Of a stretch of DNA of 64,000 nucleotides, positions 29,611 through 38,042 are shown in pieces. Position 1 is the stretch's first letter. Each line of letters opens with the position of its first letter. The notes under the pieces are model-generated. The model ran no database searches and was not told the origin of the DNA. It saw nothing but the letters and a program-made list of their open reading frames with translations. Made by a program: the position numbers and the translations under genes. This stretch comes from Brevundimonas variabilis (GTDB taxonomy: Bacteria > Pseudomonadota > Alphaproteobacteria > Caulobacterales > Caulobacteraceae): NCBI RefSeq assembly GCF_014199945.1, contig NZ_JACHOR010000001.1:434001-498000 (forward strand), given 5' to 3'.

Positions 29611-30567
29611 ATGTCCTCCGCACCCCTTCCTGATGCCGGTCGCAACTGGGTCGACGAGCGCGCGCCCGAAGGGCTGAAGCCCTGGCTGAAGCTCGGCCGG
29701 TTCGACCGGCCGATCGGGATCTGGCTGCTGCTGCTGCCGGGCTGGCAGGGCATCACCCTGGCGCTGTCGCAGTTTCGGTCGATGCCGGGGCTTTATGAAC
29801 TGTGGCTGTTCGTCGGGTTCGGGCTGGGGGCCTGTCTGATGCGGGCGGCGGGGTGTGCGTTCAACGACATCGTCGATCGCGACTTCGACGCCCGGGTGGC
29901 GCGGACTGCGAGCCGCCCGATCCCGTCCGGCCGGATCAGGGTGAAACAGGCCTGGGCCTTCGTTGTCGGATGCAGTCTCGTCAGCCTCCTGATCCTGCTG
30001 ACGCTGAACCTGACCGCCATCCTGCTGGGCGTGGGGTCGCTGGCGCTGGTCGCGGCCTATCCCTTCATGAAGCGGATCACCTGGTGGCCGCAGGCCTGGC
30101 TGGGCCTGACCTTCAACTGGGGCGCGCTGATGGGGTTTGCGGCGACCGCAGGCTTCCTGGCCTCGACCGGGGGGGCGTTCCCGGCCGCCGTCTGGAGCGC
30201 TGTCGGCCTTTATCTGGGCGGGGTGTTCTGGACCCTCGGCTATGACACCATCTATGCGCTGCAGGACATCGAGGACGATGCCATGGTCGGGGTCAAGTCG
30301 ACCGCCCGGCGTCTGGGTCGGTCGGCAGCGCGCGGGGTCGGCCTGTTCTACGGGATGGCTGTCCTGCTGGCCGTGGCGGCGGGGGCCGTCGCGGAACTCG
30401 GTCCGCTGTTCTTTGCCGTCATCGTCGCCTATGCCGCCCATCTGGCCTGGCAGGTCCGGTCGCTACGTCTGGACGATCCCGTTCTGGCCCTGAAGCTGTT
30501 CAAGTCCAATCGCGAAGCCGGGTTCATCCTACTGGCGGCCATCGCCCTGGGCTGGATCCCGTTCTGA
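29611..30567 (+). CDS. ubiA: 4-hydroxybenzoate octaprenyltransferase
   Basis: 318 residues with about eight helices. The prenyl-diphosphate/Mg motif is CAFNDIVDRDFDARVART, and the second Asp motif is YALQDIEDDAMVGVKS. It attaches the isoprenoid tail to 4-hydroxybenzoate in ubiquinone synthesis, in the inner membrane. The N-terminal KPWLKLGRFDRPIGIWLLLLPG is characteristic. A lipoprotein gene follows 22 bp downstream. Confidence 0.95.
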   Translation: MSSAPLPDAGRNWVDERAPEGLKPWLKLGRFDRPIGIWLLLLPGWQGITLALSQFRSMPGLYELWLFVGFGLGACLMRAAGCAFNDIVDRDFDARVARTASRPIPSGRIRVKQAWAFVVGCSLVSLLILLTLNLTAILLGVGSLALVAAYPFMKRITWWPQAWLGLTFNWGALMGFAATAGFLASTGGAFPAAVWSAVGLYLGGVFWTLGYDTIYALQDIEDDAMVGVKSTARRLGRSAARGVGLFYGMAVLLAVAAGAVAELGPLFFAVIVAYAAHLAWQVRSLRLDDPVLALKLFKSNREAGFILLAAIALGWIPF

Positions 30568-30589
30568 CCCTCGACCGGAGAGCCTCCTG

Positions 30590-31384
30590 ATGTCCGTCCC
30601 TGCCCCGATCCGCCTGATGATCCTGTCGGCCGCCGTGCTGGCTACGCTGTCGGCCTGCAATCGCGACGACGAAAAGGCTGGTGCGCCTGCCTCCACCGCG
30701 ACCGGGGCGGTCGTGGCCACGGCGCCGGCCACGCCGCTGAGCTATGAAAGCAAGACCCCCTATGCCGAGGTCGAACTGACGCTGGATCCGGCGATCACGG
30801 CCTATCCCGATCTGCACGCCCAACTGTACCAGACCGCCGTCCGGGAGCTGAACCAGTTCAACGAGGGCGCCCAGGCCGACCGGACCGAGGCCGGCGGAGA
30901 CGCCGGTCAGGCCGCCTATTCCCGCACGATCGCCCTTGTCCCCGCCGCCGAGACGCAGCGCCTGTTCGCCCTGAAGCACGACGTCTACGAGTTCACCGGC
31001 GGGGCCCATGGAAATGGCGTGTCGACTGGCATCCTCTGGGACAAGACCGCCCGGCGCCAGATCAGGCCCACCGACCTGTTCCGCGCCGGAGCGGACCTGA
31101 AGGCCATGAACACCGCCCTGTGCGCCGCCATCAACGCCGAGAAGCGGACGCGGGGCGAAGGGGTGGAGCCGGTGACCGCCGATGGCGATCTGTGGGCCTG
31201 TCCCGATGCCTCGGCGACGCCCTTTACCCTGGCCCCGGGCGCCAATGGCAAGGCCGGCGGGCTGCTGTTCCTGGTCGGTCCCTATGTCGTCGGTCCCTAT
31301 GTGGAAGGCAGCTATGAAGTCGTGGTGCCAACCGCGGCCTTCGCTCCCCTGCTGGCCCCCGACTATACCGGCGAGTTCGGGTGA
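30590..31384 (+). CDS. lipoprotein with DUF4163/DUF3298 (RsiV/PdaC-like) domain
   Basis: 264 residues. The signal peptide ends in LSAC (Cys23). The body shows YPDLHAQLYQTAVRELNQF, VYEFTGGAHGNGVSTGILW and RQIRPTDLFRAGADLK, the layout of DUF4163 followed by DUF3298. These domains occur in periplasmic or extracellular sensing proteins such as RsiV. No catalytic role can be assigned. It is 22 bp after ubiA and probably co-transcribed with it. Confidence 0.8.
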   Translation: MSVPAPIRLMILSAAVLATLSACNRDDEKAGAPASTATGAVVATAPATPLSYESKTPYAEVELTLDPAITAYPDLHAQLYQTAVRELNQFNEGAQADRTEAGGDAGQAAYSRTIALVPAAETQRLFALKHDVYEFTGGAHGNGVSTGILWDKTARRQIRPTDLFRAGADLKAMNTALCAAINAEKRTRGEGVEPVTADGDLWACPDASATPFTLAPGANGKAGGLLFLVGPYVVGPYVEGSYEVVVPTAAFAPLLAPDYTGEFG

Positions 31385-31394
31385 TCCATCGGCC

Positions 31395-32378
31395 TCAGGG
31401 CTGACGCAGAAATTCGTCGACGATCTCGGCGAACCGTTTCGGCTGATCGGCCATGATGAAATGGCGGCTGCCGTCGACGCGGATCAGCCGGACACCGGGC
31501 AGGGCGGCATATTCGCGGGACCACAGGCCATCGGCCAGCGCCGCCGGAGCCCCGCCGTCGGCATCCGCCGCATAGGGTGCCCAGACCGGGACGGTCATGG
31601 TTGCCAGACCGGGCCGCACATCCGTCAGCATGACGTCGCGGATCGCGGCGGCCATGGCCTGCCGGTCCGAGGCCAGGGACCAGTCGACCATGGCCGTGCG
31701 CGTCGCCGGATCACGGGCCATGCCCACGGCCGTCGCCGTCTGGCTGTTCAGGAAGTCCGGGGCAGAGGCCGTCAGGATCGAGGCCGCCGCCTGGGCTGCA
31801 AACGGGCGGGCCATTTCGACAGTGACCTGGGGCCCGAACAGGGCCGAGTAGAACGGCAGGCTGTCGACGCTCATCACCCGGCCGACCCGGTCGGGGTACT
31901 GCTGGGCCAGCATGATGGCCGACAGGCCACCCATCGAATGGCCGATGATGGCCGGGCTTTGCAGGCCGGCCTGCTGCACATAGGCAGCCAGCGCATCGAT
32001 GACAGGCTGGACGAAGGGTCCGTCCCCGTGGGTCCAGGGCTCACCCGCAAATCCGGCCAGTTGCACCTGATGGACCCGGTGGGTCGCCGACAGACGGACC
32101 GCGGTCGCCGTCCATACGGCGCGCGAGGACGCAAAGCCGGGGATCAGGATCACATCAGGGCCGGCTCCGGTCACGACAACGGACAGGCGGTCGCTGGCGA
32201 AGGTCGGCGCGGGCGCCGAGGCAACGGCGGGCGAGGTCTGGGCAAAGGCCTGTGCGGCGACTGCGAGGACGGGAGAACAGGCGGCCAGGGCGATGGCAAT
32301 GGCCTGGGCCCGGGTCAGGGGCTTGCGGGGGGACAGCGCGCGCAGCATCGCACGCACCCGGGACAGGGCGTTGAACAT
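31395..32378 (-). CDS. alpha/beta hydrolase, exported
   Basis: 327 residues. A long basic N-terminus precedes a signal-like helix (AIAIALAACSPVLAVAAQAFAQ). The hydrolase core has IIGHSMGGLSA (nucleophile Ser), and a late His in DGSRHFIMADQP. It resembles proline-iminopeptidase/haloperoxidase-type esterases; the substrate is unknown. The start has AGGAGA upstream and lies 36 bp after the XRE regulator, so it is probably the third gene of that autoregulated operon. Confidence 0.82.
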   Translation of the reverse strand: MFNALSRVRAMLRALSPRKPLTRAQAIAIALAACSPVLAVAAQAFAQTSPAVASAPAPTFASDRLSVVVTGAGPDVILIPGFASSRAVWTATAVRLSATHRVHQVQLAGFAGEPWTHGDGPFVQPVIDALAAYVQQAGLQSPAIIGHSMGGLSAIMLAQQYPDRVGRVMSVDSLPFYSALFGPQVTVEMARPFAAQAAASILTASAPDFLNSQTATAVGMARDPATRTAMVDWSLASDRQAMAAAIRDVMLTDVRPGLATMTVPVWAPYAADADGGAPAALADGLWSREYAALPGVRLIRVDGSRHFIMADQPKRFAEIVDEFLRQP

Positions 32379-32414
32379 GGTCGTCTCCTAAGTGTTTTGT
32401 GGTGTCCGCCGGCC

Positions 32415-32612
32415 TCAGCCGTGCGGGTTCTCGAAGATGTCTTCCACGGGCCGCTCGAACAAGCTGGCGATGCGATACGCCAGGTCCAGCGACGGGTCGT
32501 GCTTCTCGGTCTCGAGGGCGTTGACCGCCTGTCGCGACACGCCCAGCCGGTCGCCCAGATCGGCCTGGGTCCAGCCCTTTTCGGTGCGCAGCAGTTTCAG
32601 CCGATTCTTCAT
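32415..32612 (-). CDS. small XRE-family DNA-binding protein (module 1)
   Basis: 65 residues, almost all one helix-turn-helix: MKNRLKLLRTEKGWTQADLG, then VSRQAVNALETEKHDPSLDLA, and a C-terminal IASLFERPVEDIF. This is the minimal YozG-like XRE type that dimerises on a short palindrome. Its start overlaps the stop of the upstream membrane-protein gene by 4 bp (ATGA). The likely operator is the TGTAAGG/CCTTACA palindrome upstream of the operon. Confidence 0.9.
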   Translation of the reverse strand: MKNRLKLLRTEKGWTQADLGDRLGVSRQAVNALETEKHDPSLDLAYRIASLFERPVEDIFENPHG

Positions 32613-33019
32613 GCGTTGCTGTCCCGGATGAAGGGCGAGACGACGCCGAATGCGCCCCAGAACAGCGGATAGATCAGCCAGGCCGGCAGATGGGGCGCGC
32701 CGGCGAACGTCTCGCCGAAGCCCCAGAAGGTCGCGGCGGCCATGGCCAGACCCGCCGCCACGATGAACTGTTTGGCTGTGACCGCGCGCACGAACTCGTC
32801 ACTTTCGCGCATCAGCGACAGCGTGGCCCAGATCTGGCCGATGACCGGCGCGGACACGGTGGCAGCCAGAAGCCAGGCCGAGGGGGTTCCCATGATCTCG
32901 TCGAAGGCGTCCGTCGTCATCATCGCGATACAGATCGCCATATACGGCAGCATGAACGCGAGGGTACGGATGACATAGCGTCGATGGGCGGCCGTCCCGG
33001 TCTTCCAAAGGCTCAACAT
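32609..33019 (-). CDS. membrane protein of the XRE module 1
   Basis: 136 residues with about four hydrophobic helices. I do not recognise a named family. The segment ESDEFVRAVTAKQFIVAAGLAM joins an acidic Asp-Glu pair, a basic stretch and a helix. The two larger membrane proteins of the second XRE operon show the same pattern (DDEMTKLHRKQA and EDELTREWRGRA). The start at 33019 has AGGAGG upstream at normal spacing; an in-frame ATG at 33037 is less likely. It is the first gene of an operon with XRE and an alpha/beta hydrolase. Confidence 0.75.
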   Translation of the reverse strand: MLSLWKTGTAAHRRYVIRTLAFMLPYMAICIAMMTTDAFDEIMGTPSAWLLAATVSAPVIGQIWATLSLMRESDEFVRAVTAKQFIVAAGLAMAAATFWGFGETFAGAPHLPAWLIYPLFWGAFGVVSPFIRDSNA

Positions 33020-33039
33020 GACATTTCCTCCTGACACTT

Positions 33040-33077
33040 TGTAAGGCCTACCTTACATCGACAAAATGTCATGTCAA
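33040..33077 (-). promoter_or_regulatory. promoter with overlapping operator for XRE module 1
   Basis: On the minus strand a perfect TTGACA (-35, 33072-33077) is followed 16 bases later by TAAGGT as a weak -10. The -10 overlaps the palindrome TGTAAGG-N4-CCTTACA (33040-33057). Binding there would block RNA polymerase, which fits autorepression by the XRE protein. Confidence 0.65.
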
Positions 33078-33165
33078 CATTACTTTTTGTCAGCCCTGCC
33101 TGACGTTGGAAAATGCGTCGTCAAAGGGTATCGCGTGAGACACCGGACCGACCTAGAAAGCCGTC

Positions 33166-34125
33166 ATGACCCAGCTACCCGACCTGACCGCCTGGCTGTC
33201 GAGCCAGACCGTGGACCCCGCCACTCGCGAGGCCGTCCTGTGTGTTGCTGCTGCCTGCGTCGAGATCGGGCGGGTCGTGGCCCTGGGGGCCATCGAGGAC
33301 AATCTGGGCGTCGCGGGCGGCATCAATGTCCAGCAGGAAGAGCAGAAGAAGCTCGACGTCCTGTCCAACGACATCCTCAGCGAGGCCCTGCTGGCCTGCC
33401 CGGCCGTCGCGGGACTGGCATCCGAGGAGCTGGACACGGTCCAGGTGACGGACCGGACCGGCGGGGTGCTGGTGACCTTCGATCCGCTGGATGGGTCCAG
33501 CAACCTGGACATCAATGCGCCGGTCGGGACCATCGTCTCGATCCTGCCTGCTGCCGAGGGACGGGCCTCGACGGAAGCCGACTTCCTGCGACCCGGGCGG
33601 CATCAGCTCGCGGCCGCCTATGCCCTGTATGGCCCGCAGACGGTGCTGGTGCTGAGCGTCGACCGCGACGTCGCATCCTTTACCCTCGATGCGGACGGCC
33701 ACTGGCGCCTGACCCAGGACCGGATGGTCGTACCGGAACAGACGCGGGAGTTCGCCATCAACATGTCGAACCAGCGCCACTGGGCCCCGGCGGTACGGGC
33801 CTATATCGACAGCTGCCTGGCCGGACGGGACGGACCGCGCGGCAAGGATTTCAACATGCGCTGGGTCGCCGCCATGGTGGGCGACGTGCACCGGATCCTG
33901 ACCCGGGGCGGCGTCTTCCTGTATCCTTGGGACGCGCGCGAGCCGGACCGGCCGGGCAAGCTGCGTCTGCTCTATGAAGGGGCCCCGATGGCCCTGCTGA
34001 TCGAGCGTGCCGGCGGGCTGGCCACCGACGGTAAACAACCGATCCTGGACATCGTCCCGACCGCCCTGCACCAGCGTGTCGCCATCGTGCTGGGCTCGGC
34101 CGAGGAAGTGCGGCTGGCGGGCTGA
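33166..34125 (+). CDS. fbp: fructose-1,6-bisphosphatase, class I
   Basis: 319 residues. It removes the 1-phosphate from fructose 1,6-bisphosphate in gluconeogenesis. Metal and substrate motifs are visible: [40 protein letters not shown] (the DPLDGSSN signature) and GGVFLYPWD. The length is normal. It is divergent from XRE module 1. Confidence 0.95.
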   Translation: MTQLPDLTAWLSSQTVDPATREAVLCVAAACVEIGRVVALGAIEDNLGVAGGINVQQEEQKKLDVLSNDILSEALLACPAVAGLASEELDTVQVTDRTGGVLVTFDPLDGSSNLDINAPVGTIVSILPAAEGRASTEADFLRPGRHQLAAAYALYGPQTVLVLSVDRDVASFTLDADGHWRLTQDRMVVPEQTREFAINMSNQRHWAPAVRAYIDSCLAGRDGPRGKDFNMRWVAAMVGDVHRILTRGGVFLYPWDAREPDRPGKLRLLYEGAPMALLIERAGGLATDGKQPILDIVPTALHQRVAIVLGSAEEVRLAG

Positions 34126-34221
34126 GGCGAATGGACGGTCAGCCCGCCGTCGCGCACCGACAGGCGTTGCGGATTCCACGCGATCTGCCCTAGCCTGACC
34201 GGGTTCAACCGGGAGCGCCCC

Positions 34222-35340
34222 ATGAGACATCTCGCCAAGGTGTTGTTGTCCGTCGTTTTGCTGGGCCTGCCGGTCGGCGCGGGGGCACAGGAGGCGGGAC
34301 GCCTCATCTCAGCGGATCCGGTCGCCCAGGCTCCCGACGGGGTGCAGGCTTGGCGGGTGCGCTACTGGACCCGGGACGACCGTCTCGGGATGCGCGAGGT
34401 CTCGGGCATGGTGCTCGCGCCGAGCGGAACGCCGTCACGCCAGCCTCGACCGGTCATCGCCTGGACCCATGGGACATGGGGTACGGCCACCCAATGCGCG
34501 CCGTCGCAAAGCGCAAAATTCTTCGAGGCGACCCCGGCGGTGGACGCCGTGCGGGATGGATATGTCGTGGTCGCCCCGGACTATCCGGGCCTGGGCAATC
34601 CGGGAGCCCATCCATATCTCGTCGGGGTGACGACCGCCCGTTCCGTCCTGGACGGTGTCCGGGCTGCCCGGGCGCTGCCCGGGGCGTCGGCAGGCCCACG
34701 GTTTGCGGTATGGGGGGAGAGCCAGGGCGGGCATGCTGCGCTGTGGACCGGCCAGCTCGCGGGTGCGGAAGGAAGCGACCTCCAGCTCCTGGGCGTCGCG
34801 GCAGCGGCTCCGCCGACCGATCTCGCAGCCAATTTCCGCCAGGCGGGTGATCCCAGCGCCAGGGCGTTTCTCACGGCGCTCGCAGCAGACAGCTGGTCCC
34901 GGTACTATGACATCCCGCTGGTCATCGGTCGGCGGACGACCCCCCGGATCATGCGCCGCCTGGCCAACACCTGCGTGTCCGTCGACAGTACACCGAGGCT
35001 GGGTGCCCTGGTCGGCATCATCGCGCTCCGGCGCGATCTCAGGAGTTTCGACTTCGCGGCCACACCGCCGTGGGCAGACGTCGTAGCCGCCAACAGCACG
35101 TCGCCGGTTTCAAGCGTGCCGGTCCTGATTGCACAGACCCGCGACGATCCCCTGGTGGCTCCGGCGGTGACCCGCACGTTCGCGCAACGCCTCTGTGCCA
35201 ACCGCGTTTGGGTCCGCTGGATCGACCTGCCAGGCGGAGACCATGCGACGACTGGCCGACAGAGTGCAGCACCGACCCTGGAATGGATTTCCGGCCTCTT
35301 TGCCGGAACACCCGCCTCGAACGACTGCGCGACGATCTGA
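34222..35340 (+). CDS. secreted lipase-like alpha/beta hydrolase
   Basis: 372 residues with a cleavable signal peptide (VLLSVVLLGLPVGAGAQ). The oxyanion region VIAWTHGTWG and nucleophile VWGESQGGHAAL are followed by a late Asp (QTRDDPLVAP) and His (LPGGDHATT). This matches the secretory-lipase/prolyl-oligopeptidase-like group. Several cysteines (CAPS, NTCVS, RLCAN) may form disulfides outside the cytoplasm. The substrate is unknown. Confidence 0.82.
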   Translation: MRHLAKVLLSVVLLGLPVGAGAQEAGRLISADPVAQAPDGVQAWRVRYWTRDDRLGMREVSGMVLAPSGTPSRQPRPVIAWTHGTWGTATQCAPSQSAKFFEATPAVDAVRDGYVVVAPDYPGLGNPGAHPYLVGVTTARSVLDGVRAARALPGASAGPRFAVWGESQGGHAALWTGQLAGAEGSDLQLLGVAAAAPPTDLAANFRQAGDPSARAFLTALAADSWSRYYDIPLVIGRRTTPRIMRRLANTCVSVDSTPRLGALVGIIALRRDLRSFDFAATPPWADVVAANSTSPVSSVPVLIAQTRDDPLVAPAVTRTFAQRLCANRVWVRWIDLPGGDHATTGRQSAAPTLEWISGLFAGTPASNDCATI

Positions 35341-35639
35341 TGGACGCGCCAGGCCTGTCGACGCCGCGCTGAGCAACGCACCTACAGCGGCAAGGCTCGG
35401 AGCCTGCGACAGCAGGCCCTGGCCCATCGCCTGCCCTGAAGGCAAAGCCCGGCGCGCCCTGATAACCCTCGGGTGTCCGTCCGGGGCGTAAGGATGCCGT
35501 GGATCATATTGGCCAGCAGCCGAAAAAACCTGGTCCTGTGCATTATGACGGAAGCTTAAGCTGCCCCGTTTGACGCGTGGCGCTACGGGACCGGTCATGC
35601 CCGGCGTGTCGGCGGGCCTGTTCGTTCAAGAGAAGCGCC

Positions 35640-36725
35640 ATGAAATCACTCATCTTCGCGGCCATGCTGACGGCCCTGCCGGCGCTTGCCCTCGCGCAGC
35701 AACCCGCCCCGGTCAGCGGGACAGGTCCGTATGCGCCTGCGTTCGATCCCGCCTCATTGCGTGCCGGGATGAGTGGCCCAGCCACCCGCGTGATGGTTAT
35801 GGGGACGATGCATCTGGCCAACCTGAGCGGGTTCGAGCCCGACCTGCTGAGTCCGGTGCTGGACCGGCTCACAGGCTATCAACCCGATATCATCGCCATC
35901 GAGGCCGTGTCCGGACAGGAATGCGACCTGTTCCGCCGGTTCCCCAGCCGGTTTGCCGCGTCCACGGAAGGCTATTGTCCCTCCACCGACGCCGCCCGGG
36001 AAGCCACCGGCCTGGATGTGCCGGAGGCGACCGCCCGGATCGATTCCCTTCTGAAGGAATGGCCGGACCAGCCGGAGCCGAAGGACCGTCGCGCGCTTGC
36101 CGCCCTGTTCCTCGCGGGGGGCGAACGGACGTCTGCGCTCGTCAACTGGCTTCAACTGGCGCCGCAGGATCAGATCGCGGCAGATGGCCTGAACGATGTC
36201 CTGGTCGAACAGCTGCGGTCACTGGCCCGACGCCAGAACGAGAATGAGCAGATCGCGGCCGTGCTGGCCGCGCGCCTTGGCCTGAACCGGGTCCATCCGA
36301 TGGACGATCACACGGCCGACGCGGTTGCCGCGGGTTTTGACGCGCGCGTCGGCAAGGCCGTCAACGAGGTCTGGGCCCAGCCGAACCCGACCCTCGTCGA
36401 GATGCAAGACCAGCCGGTGGATACGCCGGAGGGTCTGCTGCAGACCTTCCGGTTCAACAACCTGCCGTCGACGCAGGTCGGCCAGGCGCAGGCCGAGATG
36501 GGCGGAGCGCTGGCACATGCCTCGCCCGAGATGTCGGCGAGAAAATACGTTGCGTGGTGGGAAGTCCGGAACCAGCGGATGGCCGCCAACATCCGCGCCA
36601 GTTTCGCGGATCGCCCGGGATCAAGGGTGCTCGTCCTGGTCGGCTCGTCTCACAAGGCCTACCTCGATGCCTATCTGGCGGCCATTTCCGAAGTCGAACT
36701 GGTCGATCCGCTCGACATCCTGTGA
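35640..36725 (+). CDS. DUF5694 family exported protein (TraB/GumN-like)
   Basis: 361 residues with a signal peptide (SLIFAAMLTALPALALAQ). The opening strand VMVMGTMHLAN and the closing RVLVLVGSSHKAYLDAYL match DUF5694. Its core resembles the TraB/GumN (TIKI-like) fold, where a GxxH motif and a late His are important. No function is established. Start 35640 leads straight into the signal peptide; a longer in-frame start at 35577 would mask it. Confidence 0.8.
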   Translation: MKSLIFAAMLTALPALALAQQPAPVSGTGPYAPAFDPASLRAGMSGPATRVMVMGTMHLANLSGFEPDLLSPVLDRLTGYQPDIIAIEAVSGQECDLFRRFPSRFAASTEGYCPSTDAAREATGLDVPEATARIDSLLKEWPDQPEPKDRRALAALFLAGGERTSALVNWLQLAPQDQIAADGLNDVLVEQLRSLARRQNENEQIAAVLAARLGLNRVHPMDDHTADAVAAGFDARVGKAVNEVWAQPNPTLVEMQDQPVDTPEGLLQTFRFNNLPSTQVGQAQAEMGGALAHASPEMSARKYVAWWEVRNQRMAANIRASFADRPGSRVLVLVGSSHKAYLDAYLAAISEVELVDPLDIL

Positions 36726-36733
36726 AGGGTCTG

Positions 36734-36763
36734 TCCTCCCCGTCGTTGCGGGACAGGGAGGAC
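36734..36763. repeat. remnant of a family-A outer hairpin
   Basis: CCTCCCCGTC, a 4-nt loop, then GGGACAGGGAGG: the outer hairpin of the family-A units without the inner hairpin or the GGAGGGGCC tail. It lies between the DUF5694 stop and the stop of the convergent lipoprotein gene, where it could serve as a terminator. Confidence 0.45.
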
Positions 36764-36774
36764 GGACGTCCTGA

Positions 36775-37053
36775 TCAGTAACCGGGAGCCCGACCATTGA
36801 GAACGCGATCAATGGCGGCATTGCGGGCGCTGCGCTTGGCGCTGAGTCCGCGGAACGGACGGGGCGCGCCCGGGGTCGCCCAGCGGCGATCCTGGGACGT
36901 GAGGCTGGACTCAGCAGCAGCGGGCCCGATCGAGCCGCAACGGTCCGGGCAGGCCGTTTCCAGACTGGCGACCTGCAAGGGGGCCGAAGCGCAGGCGCTG
37001 ATACCAAGCAGCATCAGGGCAGAAAAACCGATCGTGCGGAAAGCGGGACGCAT
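36775..37053 (-). CDS. small lipoprotein of unknown function
   Basis: 92 residues. The leader RTIGFSALMLLGISACAS has a clear lipobox (SAC). The mature part has two more cysteines close together (ACPDRCGS), probably a disulfide, and an Arg-rich C-terminus (RRWATPGAPRPFRGLSAKRSARN). I recognise no family. A good promoter (TTGACG-N17-TCTACT) lies 45-73 bp upstream, supporting expression. Confidence 0.7.
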   Translation of the reverse strand: MRPAFRTIGFSALMLLGISACASAPLQVASLETACPDRCGSIGPAAAESSLTSQDRRWATPGAPRPFRGLSAKRSARNAAIDRVLNGRAPGY

Positions 37054-37097
37054 GGCAGCCTCCTTGAAAACGCCCGGGAACTTCAGGGCAGGCGAGA

Positions 37098-37126
37098 AGT
37101 AGAACCCTCAAATCCATTCGCGTCAA
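37098..37126 (-). promoter_or_regulatory. promoter of the small lipoprotein gene
   Basis: Minus-strand TTGACG (37121-37126), exactly 17 bases, then TCTACT (37098-37103). The position and spacing fit a housekeeping promoter for the gene starting at 37053. Confidence 0.5.
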
Positions 37127-37250
37127 GGATGAGCGAGAGCTGATCCTTATGCCCGGGTTATACCGTCGGCTGTTTCCCGCATGGCGACCTGATGCAGGGA
37201 CATGGGAGTCTGGGCCGGTCGGCATCCTTCGCCACGCCCGAGTTCCAACC

Positions 37251-37502
37251 ATGGTCCTGCTCCCCGATATTCCTCCCGCTCCAACCCCGGCCGTCATCCA
37301 GATCCAGCCCGCAGGGGCAGGCTGGCAGCTGACATCCAGCGACGGTCTGTTCTTCGGCCTCTTTCGAGACCGGGGATCCGCCCTGAAACATGCCCGGAGC
37401 GAGGCCGAAATCCATCCCGGCCATGTCGTCATCGTCCGTGAGACCCTTTCGTCGCGCGCCGGGCCGCCATCCCGGCTCGCCGGAGGGGTGGGCGTGGCAT
37501 GA
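37251..37502 (+). CDS. small protein 1 of a four-gene overlapping chain
   Basis: 83 residues. The core AVIQIQPAGAGWQLTSSDGLFFGLFRDRGSALKHAR has a Trp/Gly beta-strand pattern followed by a helix. This echoes small protein 3 below (NGGWCIGRNGVFTGPLAGKAAALALCRR) and resembles the DUF2188 layout. No named function. Its stop overlaps the next start (ATGA). The start was chosen as the ATG directly before the conserved part; an earlier in-frame ATG at 37149 is possible. Confidence 0.6.
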   Translation: MVLLPDIPPAPTPAVIQIQPAGAGWQLTSSDGLFFGLFRDRGSALKHARSEAEIHPGHVVIVRETLSSRAGPPSRLAGGVGVA

Positions 37503-37669
37503 GCCGTTCCAGCCTTCTGAGGGAGTCCATCGCCATGGACCGCCAGCCGCGGCCCACCGTCTGGTCGATGGCGATGACGCTGATGGGCGTGTTCTTCGGG
37601 GTTGCGCCAGCCACCCGAACAAATCTGCACGAACCGTCCGAACCGACAGGCAAGGCGTCCCGCCGATGA
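37499..37669 (+). CDS. small protein 2 of the chain, single membrane-helix candidate
   Basis: 56 residues. A basic N-terminal part is followed by a short hydrophobic stretch (VWSMAMTLMGVFFGVAPA) and a polar tail. The ATG overlaps the previous stop and its own stop overlaps the next start (both ATGA). The gene has no strong similarity that I can recognise. The support is its exact fit into the overlap chain. Confidence 0.45.
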   Translation: MSRSSLLRESIAMDRQPRPTVWSMAMTLMGVFFGVAPATRTNLHEPSEPTGKASRR

Positions 37670-37854
37670 TGTCCGGCTATCTGGATACAAACCTGCCGCC
37701 GCGGCCGAGGCCCGGCCGCACCTATGAGATCGTCAAGCGAAACGGAGGCTGGTGCATCGGCCGCAACGGGGTCTTCACCGGACCTCTGGCCGGCAAGGCG
37801 GCCGCACTGGCCCTGTGTCGCCGGCTGCAGAAACAGGCCGACAGGCTTGCGTGA
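37666..37854 (+). CDS. small protein 3 of the chain
   Basis: 62 residues. TYEIVKRNGGWCIGRNGVFTG followed by GKAAALALCRRLQKQAD looks like a compact beta-beta-alpha domain. The G-W-x-I-x-x-N-G-x-F-x-G pattern is shared with small protein 1. Two ATG codons stand side by side at the start. The stop overlaps the next start (TGATG). The function is unknown. Confidence 0.6.
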   Translation: MMSGYLDTNLPPRPRPGRTYEIVKRNGGWCIGRNGVFTGPLAGKAAALALCRRLQKQADRLA

Positions 37855-37991
37855 TGACAGCTGGCAGATCCCTTGAACGCGGGTTCGTGACCCTGACGGG
37901 CGGGGTGATCGCGATCCATGCGGCGGAGACCGTCGGGGCCCTGGGGCTCGGCTATCTGGGGCGCCTGCTGTTTCACCGCACCCTCGGGTGA
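37854..37991 (+). CDS. small protein 4 of the chain
   Basis: 45 residues: a short polar start, then an Ala/Gly/Val/Leu-rich stretch (VTLTGGVIAIHAAETVGALGLGYLG) that could be one membrane helix, ending in HRTLG. It begins on the last base of the previous stop codon. It is followed after 51 bp by the methyltransferase gene. Only its position in the chain supports it. Confidence 0.4.
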   Translation: MTAGRSLERGFVTLTGGVIAIHAAETVGALGLGYLGRLLFHRTLG

Positions 37992-38042
37992 GGCGAACAT
38001 TGCCGATGACGCGGCATGACAATCCTGCGCAGGGTGGATGCC

